Shown in pieces: positions 7,923 to 16,066 of a DNA stretch of 64,000 bases (positions are counted from its first letter, which is position 1; each line of letters starts with the position of its first letter). This DNA comes from Planctomycetota bacterium (GTDB lineage: Bacteria > Planctomycetota > Planctomycetia > Planctomycetales > Planctomycetaceae): positions 1 to 64,000 of the forward strand of contig JAURQH010000102.1 in assembly GCA_030836185.1 (NCBI GenBank). Direction: 5' to 3'. Made by a program: the position numbers and the translations under genes. The notes below the pieces were generated by a model, which was not told where the DNA came from, ran no database searches, and was given only the letters and a program-made list of their open reading frames with translations.

Positions 7923-8579
7923 TCAATCGCTCTTGATTTCCTCGGCTCGTTTCTCTTTCTTGGTCTTGAAGCGGGATTCTTCCCCACGCCATAGCCGAAC
8001 GATGTTGGTTCGATGTCGCAGAATGATTAAAGCAGGAATAAAAAGGCTGAATGCGGCCAATGACCAGGTTTCCATGACGAAGGGGTTAGGGCGCAGTAAC
8101 CAGAGTTGTAATCCCCCGAAGGCAGCGGACGCCAAGATCGAACTGAGTGAGACGTAACGAGTATAGACGACTGTTCCTGCAAACACGAAGAAGGCCAGCA
8201 GTGTCGCCCAGGGGCCAAGCATCAAGACGACACCAAGAGACGTGGCAACCCCTTTGCCTCCTTTGAATCCTAGGTAACAGGGAAACATGTGACCGATGAT
8301 GGTGGCCAAGCCGCAGGCGACTTTGAGATGCAGGAAGTTGGGATCGTCGGGAGACATCACCAATAACGGCAAGCCCCAAACAGGTAGCAGACCTTTGCAA
8401 GCATCGAGGATGAGAACGATCAACCCCCATTTGCCACCCAGCACTCGGCTGACATTCGTCGCGCCAATGTTGCCGCTCCCCAATGTGCGGATATCCTGAC
8501 CACTCACCAGTTTGGCGGTGATGAAGCCGAACGGCAGCGCACCGATCAGATAGGCAAGGACGACAATCAAATAAGGCAT
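7923..8579 (-). CDS. plsY: acyl-phosphate:glycerol-3-phosphate acyltransferase PlsY
   Basis: PlsY transfers the acyl group from acyl-phosphate to glycerol-3-phosphate, the first step of phospholipid synthesis, in the inner membrane. The 218-residue protein is strongly hydrophobic with about six to seven membrane segments and carries the family motifs: GALPFGFITAKL, the serine/glycine motif SGNIGATNVSR, and the second cytoplasmic motif GFKGGKGVATSLG. The charged C-terminal tail is cytoplasmic and slightly longer than in E. coli. It is the second gene after the nucleotidyltransferase-like gene, whose stop lies 10 bases upstream, so both are probably one transcript. Confidence 0.95.
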   Translation of the reverse strand: MPYLIVVLAYLIGALPFGFITAKLVSGQDIRTLGSGNIGATNVSRVLGGKWGLIVLILDACKGLLPVWGLPLLVMSPDDPNFLHLKVACGLATIIGHMFPCYLGFKGGKGVATSLGVVLMLGPWATLLAFFVFAGTVVYTRYVSLSSILASAAFGGLQLWLLRPNPFVMETWSLAAFSLFIPALIILRHRTNIVRLWRGEESRFKTKKEKRAEEIKSD

Positions 8580-8589
8580 GAAATTTCAA

Positions 8590-9660
8590 TCAACGTGTGT
8601 GGGATTCGACCAGCATACAAAGTGGAGGCCCCATGTTCGACTCTCCGCGTAACCAGGCCTCGCGAACGGAGGTTGATGAGATATCTTCCTCGAATAAATC
8701 CGGCGGTATTTTTGCAAAAAGATCACGGAACTTGTGTGGAATATCGATATCGCCGAGTGTTTGTAATCGACCTCGTTCACGACGAGCGGCCACCAGGAAT
8801 CGGCACTCGTGTTCGGCGAATTTCCCCAAAGCGGCTTCTAAGTCTCCCGCTTCATAAAATCGACGATCCAACACGCGAACAGCCGTATCCCAGCCAATGA
8901 CAAAGGTGCTTTCGGGGAACAAATTTGCTTTTTCACGGAACGTCGGCACGGAAGTCAGTAGGAGTTCACCCGACGAAAATTGTCCGGCACGCGCTGAGAG
9001 ACTGAGATAATCGAGCGGAGGCTTGTCGGCATTGCGTAGCGTCATTTCATAAAGAACATCGCAGCCCAGAATCTCCGCAGCAGCTACTCGCATTTTTCGA
9101 TGTCCCGAGTGCAGAGGATTGAACGAGCCCGAAAGAATGCCCGTTCCGGGAGATGCCGATGATGAATGGAATTTTCGGTTTTCGTTGAGTCTCCAAAATT
9201 CCGATTTATTGTGAAGATCGGAAAACAGTTGCCGGCGACTTGTGACATGTCGTTGGTCAGATGGGATCGAATAGTTTGTCGAGGTGATTTGAGAGACCGT
9301 TACGACGAGAAATTCTATTGCTGCTTTAGAACTATCGAGCGACCAGAGAAGTAACTCCGTTTGTTCGTCATGATGAATGGCCAGTGTGACCATGATGCCG
9401 GGTAGGTCTTCTGTGAAAACAATCGCTGCACCCATTGAATCAGTGTTGTGTGCTGCCTCGGCAGCCAGAGTGACAGCTTGTTCGGCTTGAAGTTGTTTTA
9501 ACCGAGAGACGATCCCCGATTTTTGCTGATTGGAATATCGAAATTGGGTGTTGGCATTCTTCAAGGCGGCATGAATCTGCTGTTTCCACGTCTCGGGAGC
9601 CTGTACAATGACCGACGATTGATCGAGGTGTTGGTTGGTTTGTCCTTCTCTCTGAGACAT
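8590..9660 (-). CDS. nucleotidyltransferase-like protein with an extra N-terminal domain
   Basis: The C-terminal half is a cytidylyltransferase / NMN-adenylyltransferase-type Rossmann domain. It has the nucleotide motif SGSFNPLHSGHRKM (HxGH), the FVIGWDTAVRVLD segment and the ISSTSVRE motif near the end. The N-terminal about 150 residues include AAIVFTEDLPGIMVTLAIH and LDSSKAAIEFLVVTVS. They resemble weakly the second half of the CinA/PncC fold that accompanies this nucleotidyltransferase in some bacteria and plants, but the TAESCTGG motif of active CinA is absent. The frame is open to 10035, but upstream of Met at 9660 it overlaps the FloA-like gene and looks non-coding, so I use 9660 (356 residues). 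The substrate is unknown. It is divergent from the FloA-like gene, with 18 bases between starts. Confidence 0.75.
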   Translation of the reverse strand: MSQREGQTNQHLDQSSVIVQAPETWKQQIHAALKNANTQFRYSNQQKSGIVSRLKQLQAEQAVTLAAEAAHNTDSMGAAIVFTEDLPGIMVTLAIHHDEQTELLLWSLDSSKAAIEFLVVTVSQITSTNYSIPSDQRHVTSRRQLFSDLHNKSEFWRLNENRKFHSSSASPGTGILSGSFNPLHSGHRKMRVAAAEILGCDVLYEMTLRNADKPPLDYLSLSARAGQFSSGELLLTSVPTFREKANLFPESTFVIGWDTAVRVLDRRFYEAGDLEAALGKFAEHECRFLVAARRERGRLQTLGDIDIPHKFRDLFAKIPPDLFEEDISSTSVREAWLRGESNMGPPLCMLVESHTR

Positions 9661-9678
9661 TAGCGGGAGACCTGATTC

Positions 9679-10071
9679 ATGGGAAACGAAACTTTTTTCA
9701 TTGTTGCGATCGGCATCATGTTCTGCATCATGCTGGTGCCGCTTTTCATCGTCGGGCCACTGATTCGTCTGTGGATGATGTGTACCATGTCGGGGGCTCA
9801 AATCTCGCTGTTTCAATTGGTGGGAATGAAGCTTTGCCGTAGCCCGGTCAAGCATCTTTGCGAATTGTACATTATGTCGACTCAGGCAGGACTGGATATC
9901 AAGCTCACTCAGATCGAACGCGCCTATCGTGCCGGTGGCGATGTCGAACTGGTCGTGCGTGCTATGATAAAGGCATCTCGAACAGAGCAGAACCTCACGT
10001 GGGAAGAAGCTCTCCAAAAAACAATGAAAGATCAATACGACGATTACGTCGAGGATAACTATGAACGCTGA
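9679..10071 (+). CDS. short FloA-like protein (flotillin-like, N-terminal part only)
   Basis: This 130-residue protein matches the N-terminal part of FloA (UPF0365): a hydrophobic hairpin at about residues 5-35, the segment AQISLFQLVGMKL, LCELYIMSTQAGLDIKLTQIERAYRAGGDVELVVRAMIKA (here corresponding to the conserved KAGL..LEAHYLAGG..VV.A.I.A stretch), then a short acidic tail. Full FloA is about 330 residues and includes an SPFH-like core and a C-terminal helix region; those are missing here. There is a clean stop and the next gene overlaps, so it looks like a real short protein, not a broken gene. FloA scaffolds functional membrane microdomains; this form could anchor or cap such assemblies (inference). 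The CbiX-like gene begins 11 bases before its stop. Confidence 0.8.
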   Translation: MGNETFFIVAIGIMFCIMLVPLFIVGPLIRLWMMCTMSGAQISLFQLVGMKLCRSPVKHLCELYIMSTQAGLDIKLTQIERAYRAGGDVELVVRAMIKASRTEQNLTWEEALQKTMKDQYDDYVEDNYER

Positions 10072-10456
10072 CAGTCCCGATCACGACCTCGAGAAAACGG
10101 CTGCTTTATTGATTGCACATGGTTCGAGACGCGCTGAAGCTAACGCGGACTTAGTGAAACTGGCCGAGGCCGTTCGCGAGACAAATCATTTTGGCATCGT
10201 GGAAATTGCGTATCTGGAGTTGGCAGAGCCCGATATTCCTGCGGGAGCCGCGAACTGTCTCTCACGCGGCGCGAATCGTATCCTGATGATGCCTTACTTT
10301 CTCTCTGCGGGAGTGCATGTGCGGAATGACTTACAGGAGTTTCAGTCGCAGTTCCGGGAACAGTATCCTAACGTGACGGTCGAAGTCTGCGAACATCTTG
10401 GGCTACACCCAAAATTGGTCGAGGTTGTCATCGAACGGCTCACGGAAGCGATTTAG
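10061..10456 (+). CDS. cbiX: sirohydrochlorin chelatase-like protein (CbiX/SirB small form)
   Basis: A single-domain class II chelatase of 131 residues, the size of the small CbiX that works as a homodimer. It inserts a metal (Co or Fe) into sirohydrochlorin for cobalamin or siroheme. Seen features are the N-terminal ALLIAHGSRR with the catalytic His, AYLELAEPDIPAG, and MMPYFLSAGVHVRNDL, which holds the second catalytic His. Metal specificity cannot be told from sequence. It overlaps the FloA-like gene by 11 bases, which suggests translational coupling. No other tetrapyrrole gene is in the window. Confidence 0.85.
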   Translation: MNADSPDHDLEKTAALLIAHGSRRAEANADLVKLAEAVRETNHFGIVEIAYLELAEPDIPAGAANCLSRGANRILMMPYFLSAGVHVRNDLQEFQSQFREQYPNVTVEVCEHLGLHPKLVEVVIERLTEAI

Positions 10457-10485
10457 AGAGGGCTTTTTTGACAAGAGAGGGGTCA

Positions 10486-11847
10486 TCACTCTGTTTTCAA
10501 CGCGTCCACTTGTGATTGCACAACATTGACGATTTTGTCTTCCAGTCCCGCTTTCCAAACAGATGGTTTCTGGTAATACCGCATCGACGTGGCTCCTTCG
10601 TAGCCCCCTTCTTTCAGAACTCGCTCTGAGGGAATGTAGCACATCACATCGTTGGCGTAGCCGGTGACCCATGTGCTCTCGTTGCCGAGCTTGGCTTTGA
10701 GCCGCAAGGCATAATCGATGACCACTTCGCCCCCCAAAGCAATCCAAGTCAACTCGTCACCAAGTCGCCAAGTCTGGACAGGATACGCATAGGTCAGCTC
10801 GATTTTGCCATCATCCTCTAAATCGGCCAATTGATTCTTAGCCCAGTTTTTGTCATAGCCATCTCCGTTTTTGAGTTTCAGTTCGATTTGCTCACGTGTG
10901 GGAGCTTCGGCAAATTCGAGAGAGACGGTTTCGAATCGTCCCGACATCGTTGAAGCCAGCGGTTGCATGGACTCTTTCACGACATCTTGCACGGCAACAG
11001 AAAGTAAGCGTCCATATTTTTCGCAGAGTTCCATCGTCCGACGTGGGAGAGGATTTTGATCGGCTCCACATCCGGTAAAGAACATTGCAACTGCATCAGG
11101 GTAGGTATCTTCGAGATTCAGTTGAGCGAACCCCGCGTAATCTCCACACCACTGTTGAATTCCCAAAGTCGTGTTGTGACAGGCATAGCCAAAAATGACT
11201 CCCTGGATCGTCCCTTGCTTGTCACTAATCCGTAGGACCGGTACGGAGTGATCGATGGGGCCTTCACCAATCGGTGGGCGTCGATTCGTGGCAAAGCCGC
11301 AAGTTCCATTGCCATAATGGATTTGGGCCGGCTTCAGGTCGGTAATGGCATTTTTCACGGCAGACCGAATCCGGTCGTTCAACCATTTTTGATAGTCGCG
11401 GACCTGCTTCCAGTCTTTGTCATCCATCGCCAGCATCCAGGACAAATCGTGATCCAGTGCGGGACCACAATGTGTATGACTACAGGCGAGCATGATGTTC
11501 TCTCGCGGAATCCCATACAGCTTGGCAAATTCCGCACTCAGTTTTGTGGCCATTTCGACGGGGACACCAACCAGATCGAGGCTGACAAACAGAAATTTGG
11601 GAGTCTTCGGCTCGGGTTGGAGGCAAGCGACGCGAACATAGAGGTCGTGAATTTTGCCATCTGCGGGGGCTTTTCGGCCTCCATATCCCGACATCCACAT
11701 ATATTCAGGGGGCGTGATGACATCTCGCGAGACACCGGCGTGCCAAGTCTCGCTTTGCTGGGCTTCGAGAGTTGCACACGAGATAAGACACACCAGGAAA
11801 ATGGCAATCATCCGGGCCTGAGAGTCAAAGAAAGTCGAAAAAGGCAT
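10486..11847 (-). CDS. neutral/alkaline non-lysosomal ceramidase N-terminal domain protein, secreted
   Basis: A 453-residue exported protein. After a signal peptide (MIAIFLVCLISCATLEAQ, from residue 13) it has the N-terminal catalytic fold of neutral ceramidases: HAGVSRDVITPP, WMSGYGGRKAPADGKIHDLYVRV, and the metal-binding IMLACSHTHCGPALD, which matches the ceramidase SxTHxHxGP pattern, then a later FTGCGADQNPLPRR. Planctomycetes have many such paralogues, usually of the N-terminal domain alone, as here. The natural substrate is probably not ceramide in every case. The start at 11847 has GGAG six bases upstream. It is convergent with the CbiX-like gene, 29 bases between stops. Confidence 0.88.
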   Translation of the reverse strand: MPFSTFFDSQARMIAIFLVCLISCATLEAQQSETWHAGVSRDVITPPEYMWMSGYGGRKAPADGKIHDLYVRVACLQPEPKTPKFLFVSLDLVGVPVEMATKLSAEFAKLYGIPRENIMLACSHTHCGPALDHDLSWMLAMDDKDWKQVRDYQKWLNDRIRSAVKNAITDLKPAQIHYGNGTCGFATNRRPPIGEGPIDHSVPVLRISDKQGTIQGVIFGYACHNTTLGIQQWCGDYAGFAQLNLEDTYPDAVAMFFTGCGADQNPLPRRTMELCEKYGRLLSVAVQDVVKESMQPLASTMSGRFETVSLEFAEAPTREQIELKLKNGDGYDKNWAKNQLADLEDDGKIELTYAYPVQTWRLGDELTWIALGGEVVIDYALRLKAKLGNESTWVTGYANDVMCYIPSERVLKEGGYEGATSMRYYQKPSVWKAGLEDKIVNVVQSQVDALKTE

Positions 11848-11977
11848 ATGTCGCTCCGAATTTGGGTGAACTGAGGCTCATCCACGCGGTTAAGTAAGTA
11901 ACAAAAGGGATTGTAAGGTGGTGAATTCTGAAAGTGTAGAAGCATTTGGAATTCGTTACTCCCGAACAGCTACAGGC

Positions 11978-12006
11978 TTGTCGCTGTTTACGTCGCTATT
12001 TATAGT
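11978..12006 (+). promoter_or_regulatory. putative sigma-70-type promoter of moaC
   Basis: TTGTCG (11978-11983) and TATAGT (12001-12006) are separated by 17 bases, and the moaC start lies 25 bases further on. Both boxes are close to consensus (TTGACA/TATAAT). A second TTGTCG box occurs in the promoter proposed for the DUF1501 gene at 50049. Sequence match only. Confidence 0.5.
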
Positions 12007-12031
12007 TTGTACGTAAGAATTCATAGAGAAA

Positions 12032-12547
12032 ATGACAGTTATGGCCGATCTCACACATTTTGACGAATCCGGTGCCAGCCGCATGGTCGATGTGGGGGGG
12101 AAAACTGAAACCAGCCGATCTGCGTGTGCAGAAAGTTGGGTTAAGATGCAGCCCCATACATTGCGTCTGATTCTCGACAAAGAACTCGCCAAAGGGGATG
12201 TGCTGGAAGTGGCCCGGTTAGCCGGTATCATGGCCGCCAAAAAGACGAGTGATTTAATTCCACTCTGCCATCCGCTGGCATTGTCGTCGGTGGCGGTCGA
12301 ATTGGCCCCTCATGATGAAAACCTGTTACATATTACAGCTACAGTGAAGTTGACGGGGAAAACGGGTATTGAGATGGAAGCATTGACGGCCGTTTCTGTT
12401 GCCGCGCTGACGGTCTATGACATGTGTAAAGCCGTTGATCGGGGAATGGTATTAGGGCCTGCCCGTTTGCTGGAAAAATCAGGGGGAAAGTCGGGAGATT
12501 TTCATCATTCCTCCGTACCGCCTGTTGAGGAGCATGACCCCGCATGA
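12032..12547 (+). CDS. moaC: cyclic pyranopterin monophosphate synthase MoaC
   Basis: MoaC converts 3',8-cyclo-GTP (made by MoaA) to cyclic pyranopterin monophosphate in molybdenum cofactor synthesis. The 171-residue protein has [21 protein letters not shown] at the start, the [29 protein letters not shown] core and [21 protein letters not shown], including the catalytic Lys/Asp region near KAVDRGMV. A second ATG three codons in (12041) is an equally possible start. Its stop overlaps the next start (ATGA). Other Mo-cofactor genes in the window (moaB at 52.7 kb, MobA-like at 39.9 kb) are far away, so the pathway is dispersed. Confidence 0.95.
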   Translation: MTVMADLTHFDESGASRMVDVGGKTETSRSACAESWVKMQPHTLRLILDKELAKGDVLEVARLAGIMAAKKTSDLIPLCHPLALSSVAVELAPHDENLLHITATVKLTGKTGIEMEALTAVSVAALTVYDMCKAVDRGMVLGPARLLEKSGGKSGDFHHSSVPPVEEHDPA

Positions 12548-13536
12548 AACAGCCTGCCACCGCACATCATTTGTTGAGTCGGGTCGAAGAACTGATTGGC
12601 CCCGATCTGATCCGAGTCGAGAAGCAGTTCGATGAGGAGTTACAACACACCGAACCGTTCGTCAAAGACTTACTCTCGCATATCGGCCAGTTTCGAGGAA
12701 AACGATTACGTCCCATTCTCGTATTACTTTCGGCACAAGCGGCGGGAGGAATTCGTCCCGAGCACACTATTCTTGCTGCCGTCACCGAAATGATTCACAC
12801 GGCAACTCTCGTGCATGATGATATTCTCGACGAAGCCGATATTCGCCGACACGTTGCCACCATCAACAATCGTTGGAATAACGAAACCAGCGTGCTGCTG
12901 GGGGATTACCTGTTTACGCACGCTTTCCATCTCGCGGCGAGCCTCGACACGACGCTGGCGTGTCGGTTGATTGGCGCTTCAACCAATAAGGTGTGTGTCG
13001 GTGAATTGATGCAGATTCATGAACGTGGAAATCACGAGCTGACTGAAGAGCAGTACCTGCGGATCGTCGATGGCAAAACTGCGGAACTCTGTGCACTGTG
13101 TGGAGAGCTAGGTGCCCAATATGCGGGAGCCGACGAGAGTGTCAGCCAATCGCTTAGGGAATACGGGCGTTCTTTGGGGATTGCGTTTCAAATTGCTGAT
13201 GACGTATTGGATGTGATGGGTGACGAAGCCAAAACGGGGAAATCGCTGGGAAGCGATCTCGTCAAACAAAAACTCACACTTCCTTTGATTCGTTTACTCG
13301 AATCGTCCACCCCCGAGAAGAGAGAACAATTGACGGCTTGGCTGGAACAGGGAGATATGGCGTCTCGAAAGAGCTTACGGGACGAGTTGAATGCAGGAAA
13401 TGCGATTGAAGAGGCCCATCACCGAGCTTTGGAGTTCGCTCAGCAGGCGAGAGTTTCTCTCAGTGGTCTTGCGGACAGCCCGGCACGTCGTCTTCTAGAA
13501 GATCTGACGGAATTTGCCGTACAACGCTCCTTTTGA
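12544..13536 (+). CDS. polyprenyl diphosphate synthase (trans-type)
   Basis: An all-helical prenyltransferase that condenses isopentenyl diphosphate units to a long all-trans chain, for example the side chain of menaquinone. Both aspartate-rich motifs are intact: [14 protein letters not shown] (first, DDxxD) and [13 protein letters not shown] (second). [18 protein letters not shown] supplies the substrate Lys/Arg. At 330 residues it fits octaprenyl/heptaprenyl synthases (IspB/HepT type) better than short FPP synthases, but chain length cannot be fixed by eye. It overlaps moaC by ATGA, which implies coupled translation although the pathways differ. Confidence 0.9.
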   Translation: MKQPATAHHLLSRVEELIGPDLIRVEKQFDEELQHTEPFVKDLLSHIGQFRGKRLRPILVLLSAQAAGGIRPEHTILAAVTEMIHTATLVHDDILDEADIRRHVATINNRWNNETSVLLGDYLFTHAFHLAASLDTTLACRLIGASTNKVCVGELMQIHERGNHELTEEQYLRIVDGKTAELCALCGELGAQYAGADESVSQSLREYGRSLGIAFQIADDVLDVMGDEAKTGKSLGSDLVKQKLTLPLIRLLESSTPEKREQLTAWLEQGDMASRKSLRDELNAGNAIEEAHHRALEFAQQARVSLSGLADSPARRLLEDLTEFAVQRSF

Positions 13537-13685
13537 CCTTCCCAGTAGAACTCTTTAGAACTCGTGCAACGAAAACGCGACAGTTAAGTTTGTGTGCTCT
13601 GGTCAACGCTTGACTTCCGTGCCCCGAATGGTGAGAACAGGTCTTAAGGTAGAACCTCCCTCCGACTTCACGCAGGACCGCGTCG

Positions 13686-14633
13686 ATGTACGAAAACTTA
13701 ACCATTCTCGGTGGACGCACCAACCAACCGCTCGCGCAAGAGATTTCCGATTATCTCGGCGTCGATCTGGGGCGTGTTGATATCAGCAATTTCCCGGATG
13801 GCGAAATCTTTGTGCAGTTGGAGCAGAACGTCCGCGGTTGCGATGTTTTTCTCGTTCAGCCAACAGGTCCACCCGTCAACGAATCGTTGATGGAACTACT
13901 TATCCTCATGGATGCGGTCCGAAGGGCTTCTGCCGCAAGAATCACCGCCGTGATTCCATATTTTGGTTACGCACGCCAGGACCGCAAAGATTCGGGTCGT
14001 GTCCCCATTACGGCAAAGATGGTAGCAAATTTGATTGTGGAAGCGGGAGCTGATCGCGTTTTGACGATGGATTTACATGCGGCTCAAATTCAAGGTTTTT
14101 TTGACCTTCCTGTGGATCATCTGTATGCCGCACCGGTTGTCGATGATTACTTCAAATCACTTGGAATTCCCGAGGAAGAGTTGGTGATCGTCTCGCCTGA
14201 TGAGGGAAGCATCAAACGTTCATTGCAACATCTCGATCATTTGGGTGGCTCTTTTGCGATTGTCGACAAACGCCGGTCGTCTGCGACGGAAACCAAGCAA
14301 GCGAATCTGATCGGTGGCCCTATCGAGGGAAAAACAGTGCTCATGTTCGACGATATGATCACAACAGCCGGCTCCATTTGTGGAGCAGCGGAAGTTGCCC
14401 ACAAACATGGAGCGAAAGATATCTATGTATCTGCATCACACGCAGTTTTTTGTGGCCCGGCGACGGAAAGATTGCAAAAGGCTCCTATCAAAGAAGTCGT
14501 CGTGACGAATAGTCTGACACTTTCCGCTGAACAATCGCTGCCGAACCTACGTGTCGTCTCCATCGCTCCCTTGTTGGGCGAAGCGATTCGACGAATTCAC
14601 CGCAATGAATCGGTCAGCTATCTCTTCGATTAA
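13686..14633 (+). CDS. prs: ribose-phosphate pyrophosphokinase
   Basis: PRPP synthase: ribose-5-phosphate plus ATP gives PRPP and AMP, feeding purine, pyrimidine, NAD, His and Trp synthesis. Visible are the N-terminal LTILGGRTNQPLAQEIS, the ATP-site region YFGYARQDRKDSGR, the Mg/ATP signature VLTMDLHAAQIQGFFD with the catalytic His, and the PRPP-binding loop MFDDMITTAGS. The 315-residue length is typical of class I enzymes. The ATG has AGGA eight bases upstream. About 150 bases separate it from the prenyl synthase, so it may have its own promoter. Confidence 0.96.
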   Translation: MYENLTILGGRTNQPLAQEISDYLGVDLGRVDISNFPDGEIFVQLEQNVRGCDVFLVQPTGPPVNESLMELLILMDAVRRASAARITAVIPYFGYARQDRKDSGRVPITAKMVANLIVEAGADRVLTMDLHAAQIQGFFDLPVDHLYAAPVVDDYFKSLGIPEEELVIVSPDEGSIKRSLQHLDHLGGSFAIVDKRRSSATETKQANLIGGPIEGKTVLMFDDMITTAGSICGAAEVAHKHGAKDIYVSASHAVFCGPATERLQKAPIKEVVVTNSLTLSAEQSLPNLRVVSIAPLLGEAIRRIHRNESVSYLFD

Positions 14634-15007
14634 GTCATTTCTCGACCACTTAATCTTTCTCTCCCCGGCCTGATTTGCCAGATTCCCTGCGATTTGTGCT
14701 GCGCTGGTTCAGTTTATGAGGCAGATTCAGTCGAATTCTGACAAAATCCTAAAGATGACCGTTATGGATGTTATGTAAGTTGTAATAAGACGGTTTCATA
14801 CGCACTGACGGAATTCAAATCTGAAATATTTAAGGCATACACAAGGTTTTTACCCATTTTCTTAAAAGTGAACGATTTGAACGAATTTTGGGTTGCCGCA
14901 ATCCACTCCTAAGTGTAAAAAGATAAATGAACGATTTGGACGTTATTGTTCAGCTCATTCATTTCTTTCTGACTCATCCTGCTGTTCAATTCCTGGAGAA
15001 CCGATTG
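14634..15007 (+). other. A/T-rich intergenic region upstream of the sigma factor gene
   Basis: This 374-base gap between prs and the sigma factor is noticeably richer in A and T than its neighbours. The sigma frame is open back to ATG at 14927, but that stretch lacks a ribosome site and reads as a poor N-terminus. I saw no strong terminator after prs and no clear -35/-10 pair. It may hold the regulatory region of the sigma gene. Confidence 0.5.
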
Positions 15008-16033
15008 ATGCCAAAACCTGCAACGACATCACGAGCCAAATCACAAAAAGCGACGAACTCGAGGATCAAGTCGGCTCAAACGCGAAAAACCACTAAAATT
15101 AAAAACAAACACTCGTCGCAACTTCTCGCTCAAGCAGAGCTGATTTCCGAGCTTGATATCGATTTCATCAACAATGACGAGTTTCCGAATTCGGACAGTT
15201 ACGACCGCATGGAAGCGATCTTAGTCAAAGAATATGAAAACAAGCGAAAGCCGCGTGTGAAGCCATCCAAAGATCTGCCCTCGTACTTTGCCAAATTGTA
15301 TGAGACACCTCTTCTCACGCCACAAGAAGAGCACGATTTATTCTGGGCCATGAACTTTCTGAAGTATCGGGCCAATCTGTTAAAAGTCTCACTCGATGTG
15401 ACTAAGCCTGATAAGCATCTGATCGAAGAAATTCAGAAATGTCTGGGGCGTTCGGAACAGGTTCGTGATCGTATTGTCCAAGCAAATCTGCGATTGGTTG
15501 TTTCACTGGCTCGAAAGTTTTGTGACCATTACTCCACCTTCGAAGAACTTGTCAGTGATGGGAATATCACACTGATGAACGCCGCTCTCAAATTTGATTG
15601 TGCTCGCGGATTCAGGTTTAGTACCTACGCGACTCACGCGACTCAACGTGATTATTATCGGCAGATTCAGAAACGTCGCAAGAATGCACAACGAATCACC
15701 GGCGATCAAAATGAATTTTTAGGCGACATCGGCCAAGAGAATGACGAAGAAGAAGTGCCAATGAAAACTCAGGCTTTGCTCTATCAGAAAGTCATGGAGG
15801 TTTTTGAGCACGAGTTGGATGAGCGTGAGCAACATATCATCTGTGCCAGGTTTGGAATCAACGAGCAAGAATCGGGACAGACATTACGATCCGTCGGCGA
15901 ACAGCTCGGTATCAGCAAAGAGCGAGTTCGACAATTGCAAATATTGGCTGTCGAAAAATTGCAGCAAGTCCTCCTTGAAAAGCAAAACATCCTGCAACTG
16001 ATCGATAACATGCCCGTTTCTGCAACGGCTTGA
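15008..16033 (+). CDS. divergent sigma-70 family RNA polymerase sigma factor
   Basis: A 341-residue sigma factor with a basic, low-complexity N-terminus (about 1-40), a region 1.2-like part (LYETPLLTPQEEHDLFWAM), region 2 (RIVQANLRLVVSLARKF; EELVSDGNITLMNAALKFD; GFRFSTYAT) and region 4 with a helix-turn-helix (LRSVGEQLGISKERVRQLQ). I chose ATG at 15008 because GGAG lies nine bases upstream. Region 2.3/2.4 is odd. Housekeeping sigmas continue FSTYATWWIRQA, but here it is FSTYATHATQRDYYRQ, so the tryptophan pair that helps melt the -10 element is replaced (about residues 210-211). Region 3 looks short. It is likely an alternative sigma factor typical of planctomycetes; its target promoters are unknown. 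Confidence 0.88.
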   Translation: MPKPATTSRAKSQKATNSRIKSAQTRKTTKIKNKHSSQLLAQAELISELDIDFINNDEFPNSDSYDRMEAILVKEYENKRKPRVKPSKDLPSYFAKLYETPLLTPQEEHDLFWAMNFLKYRANLLKVSLDVTKPDKHLIEEIQKCLGRSEQVRDRIVQANLRLVVSLARKFCDHYSTFEELVSDGNITLMNAALKFDCARGFRFSTYATHATQRDYYRQIQKRRKNAQRITGDQNEFLGDIGQENDEEEVPMKTQALLYQKVMEVFEHELDEREQHIICARFGINEQESGQTLRSVGEQLGISKERVRQLQILAVEKLQQVLLEKQNILQLIDNMPVSATA

Positions 16034-16066
16034 AAATTGAAGTTTGATCACTTTTTTGGGTTCGGA

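Noticed and set aside
9661-10035. N-terminal extension of the nucleotidyltransferase-like gene
   Set aside because: It lies wholly opposite the FloA-like gene, is His/Gln-rich and unlike a protein N-terminus; the FloA match is clear.
14927-15007. Upstream start for the sigma factor gene
   Set aside because: No ribosome site; the extra 27 residues are hydrophobic and unlike a sigma N-terminus, while ATG at 15008 has GGAG.
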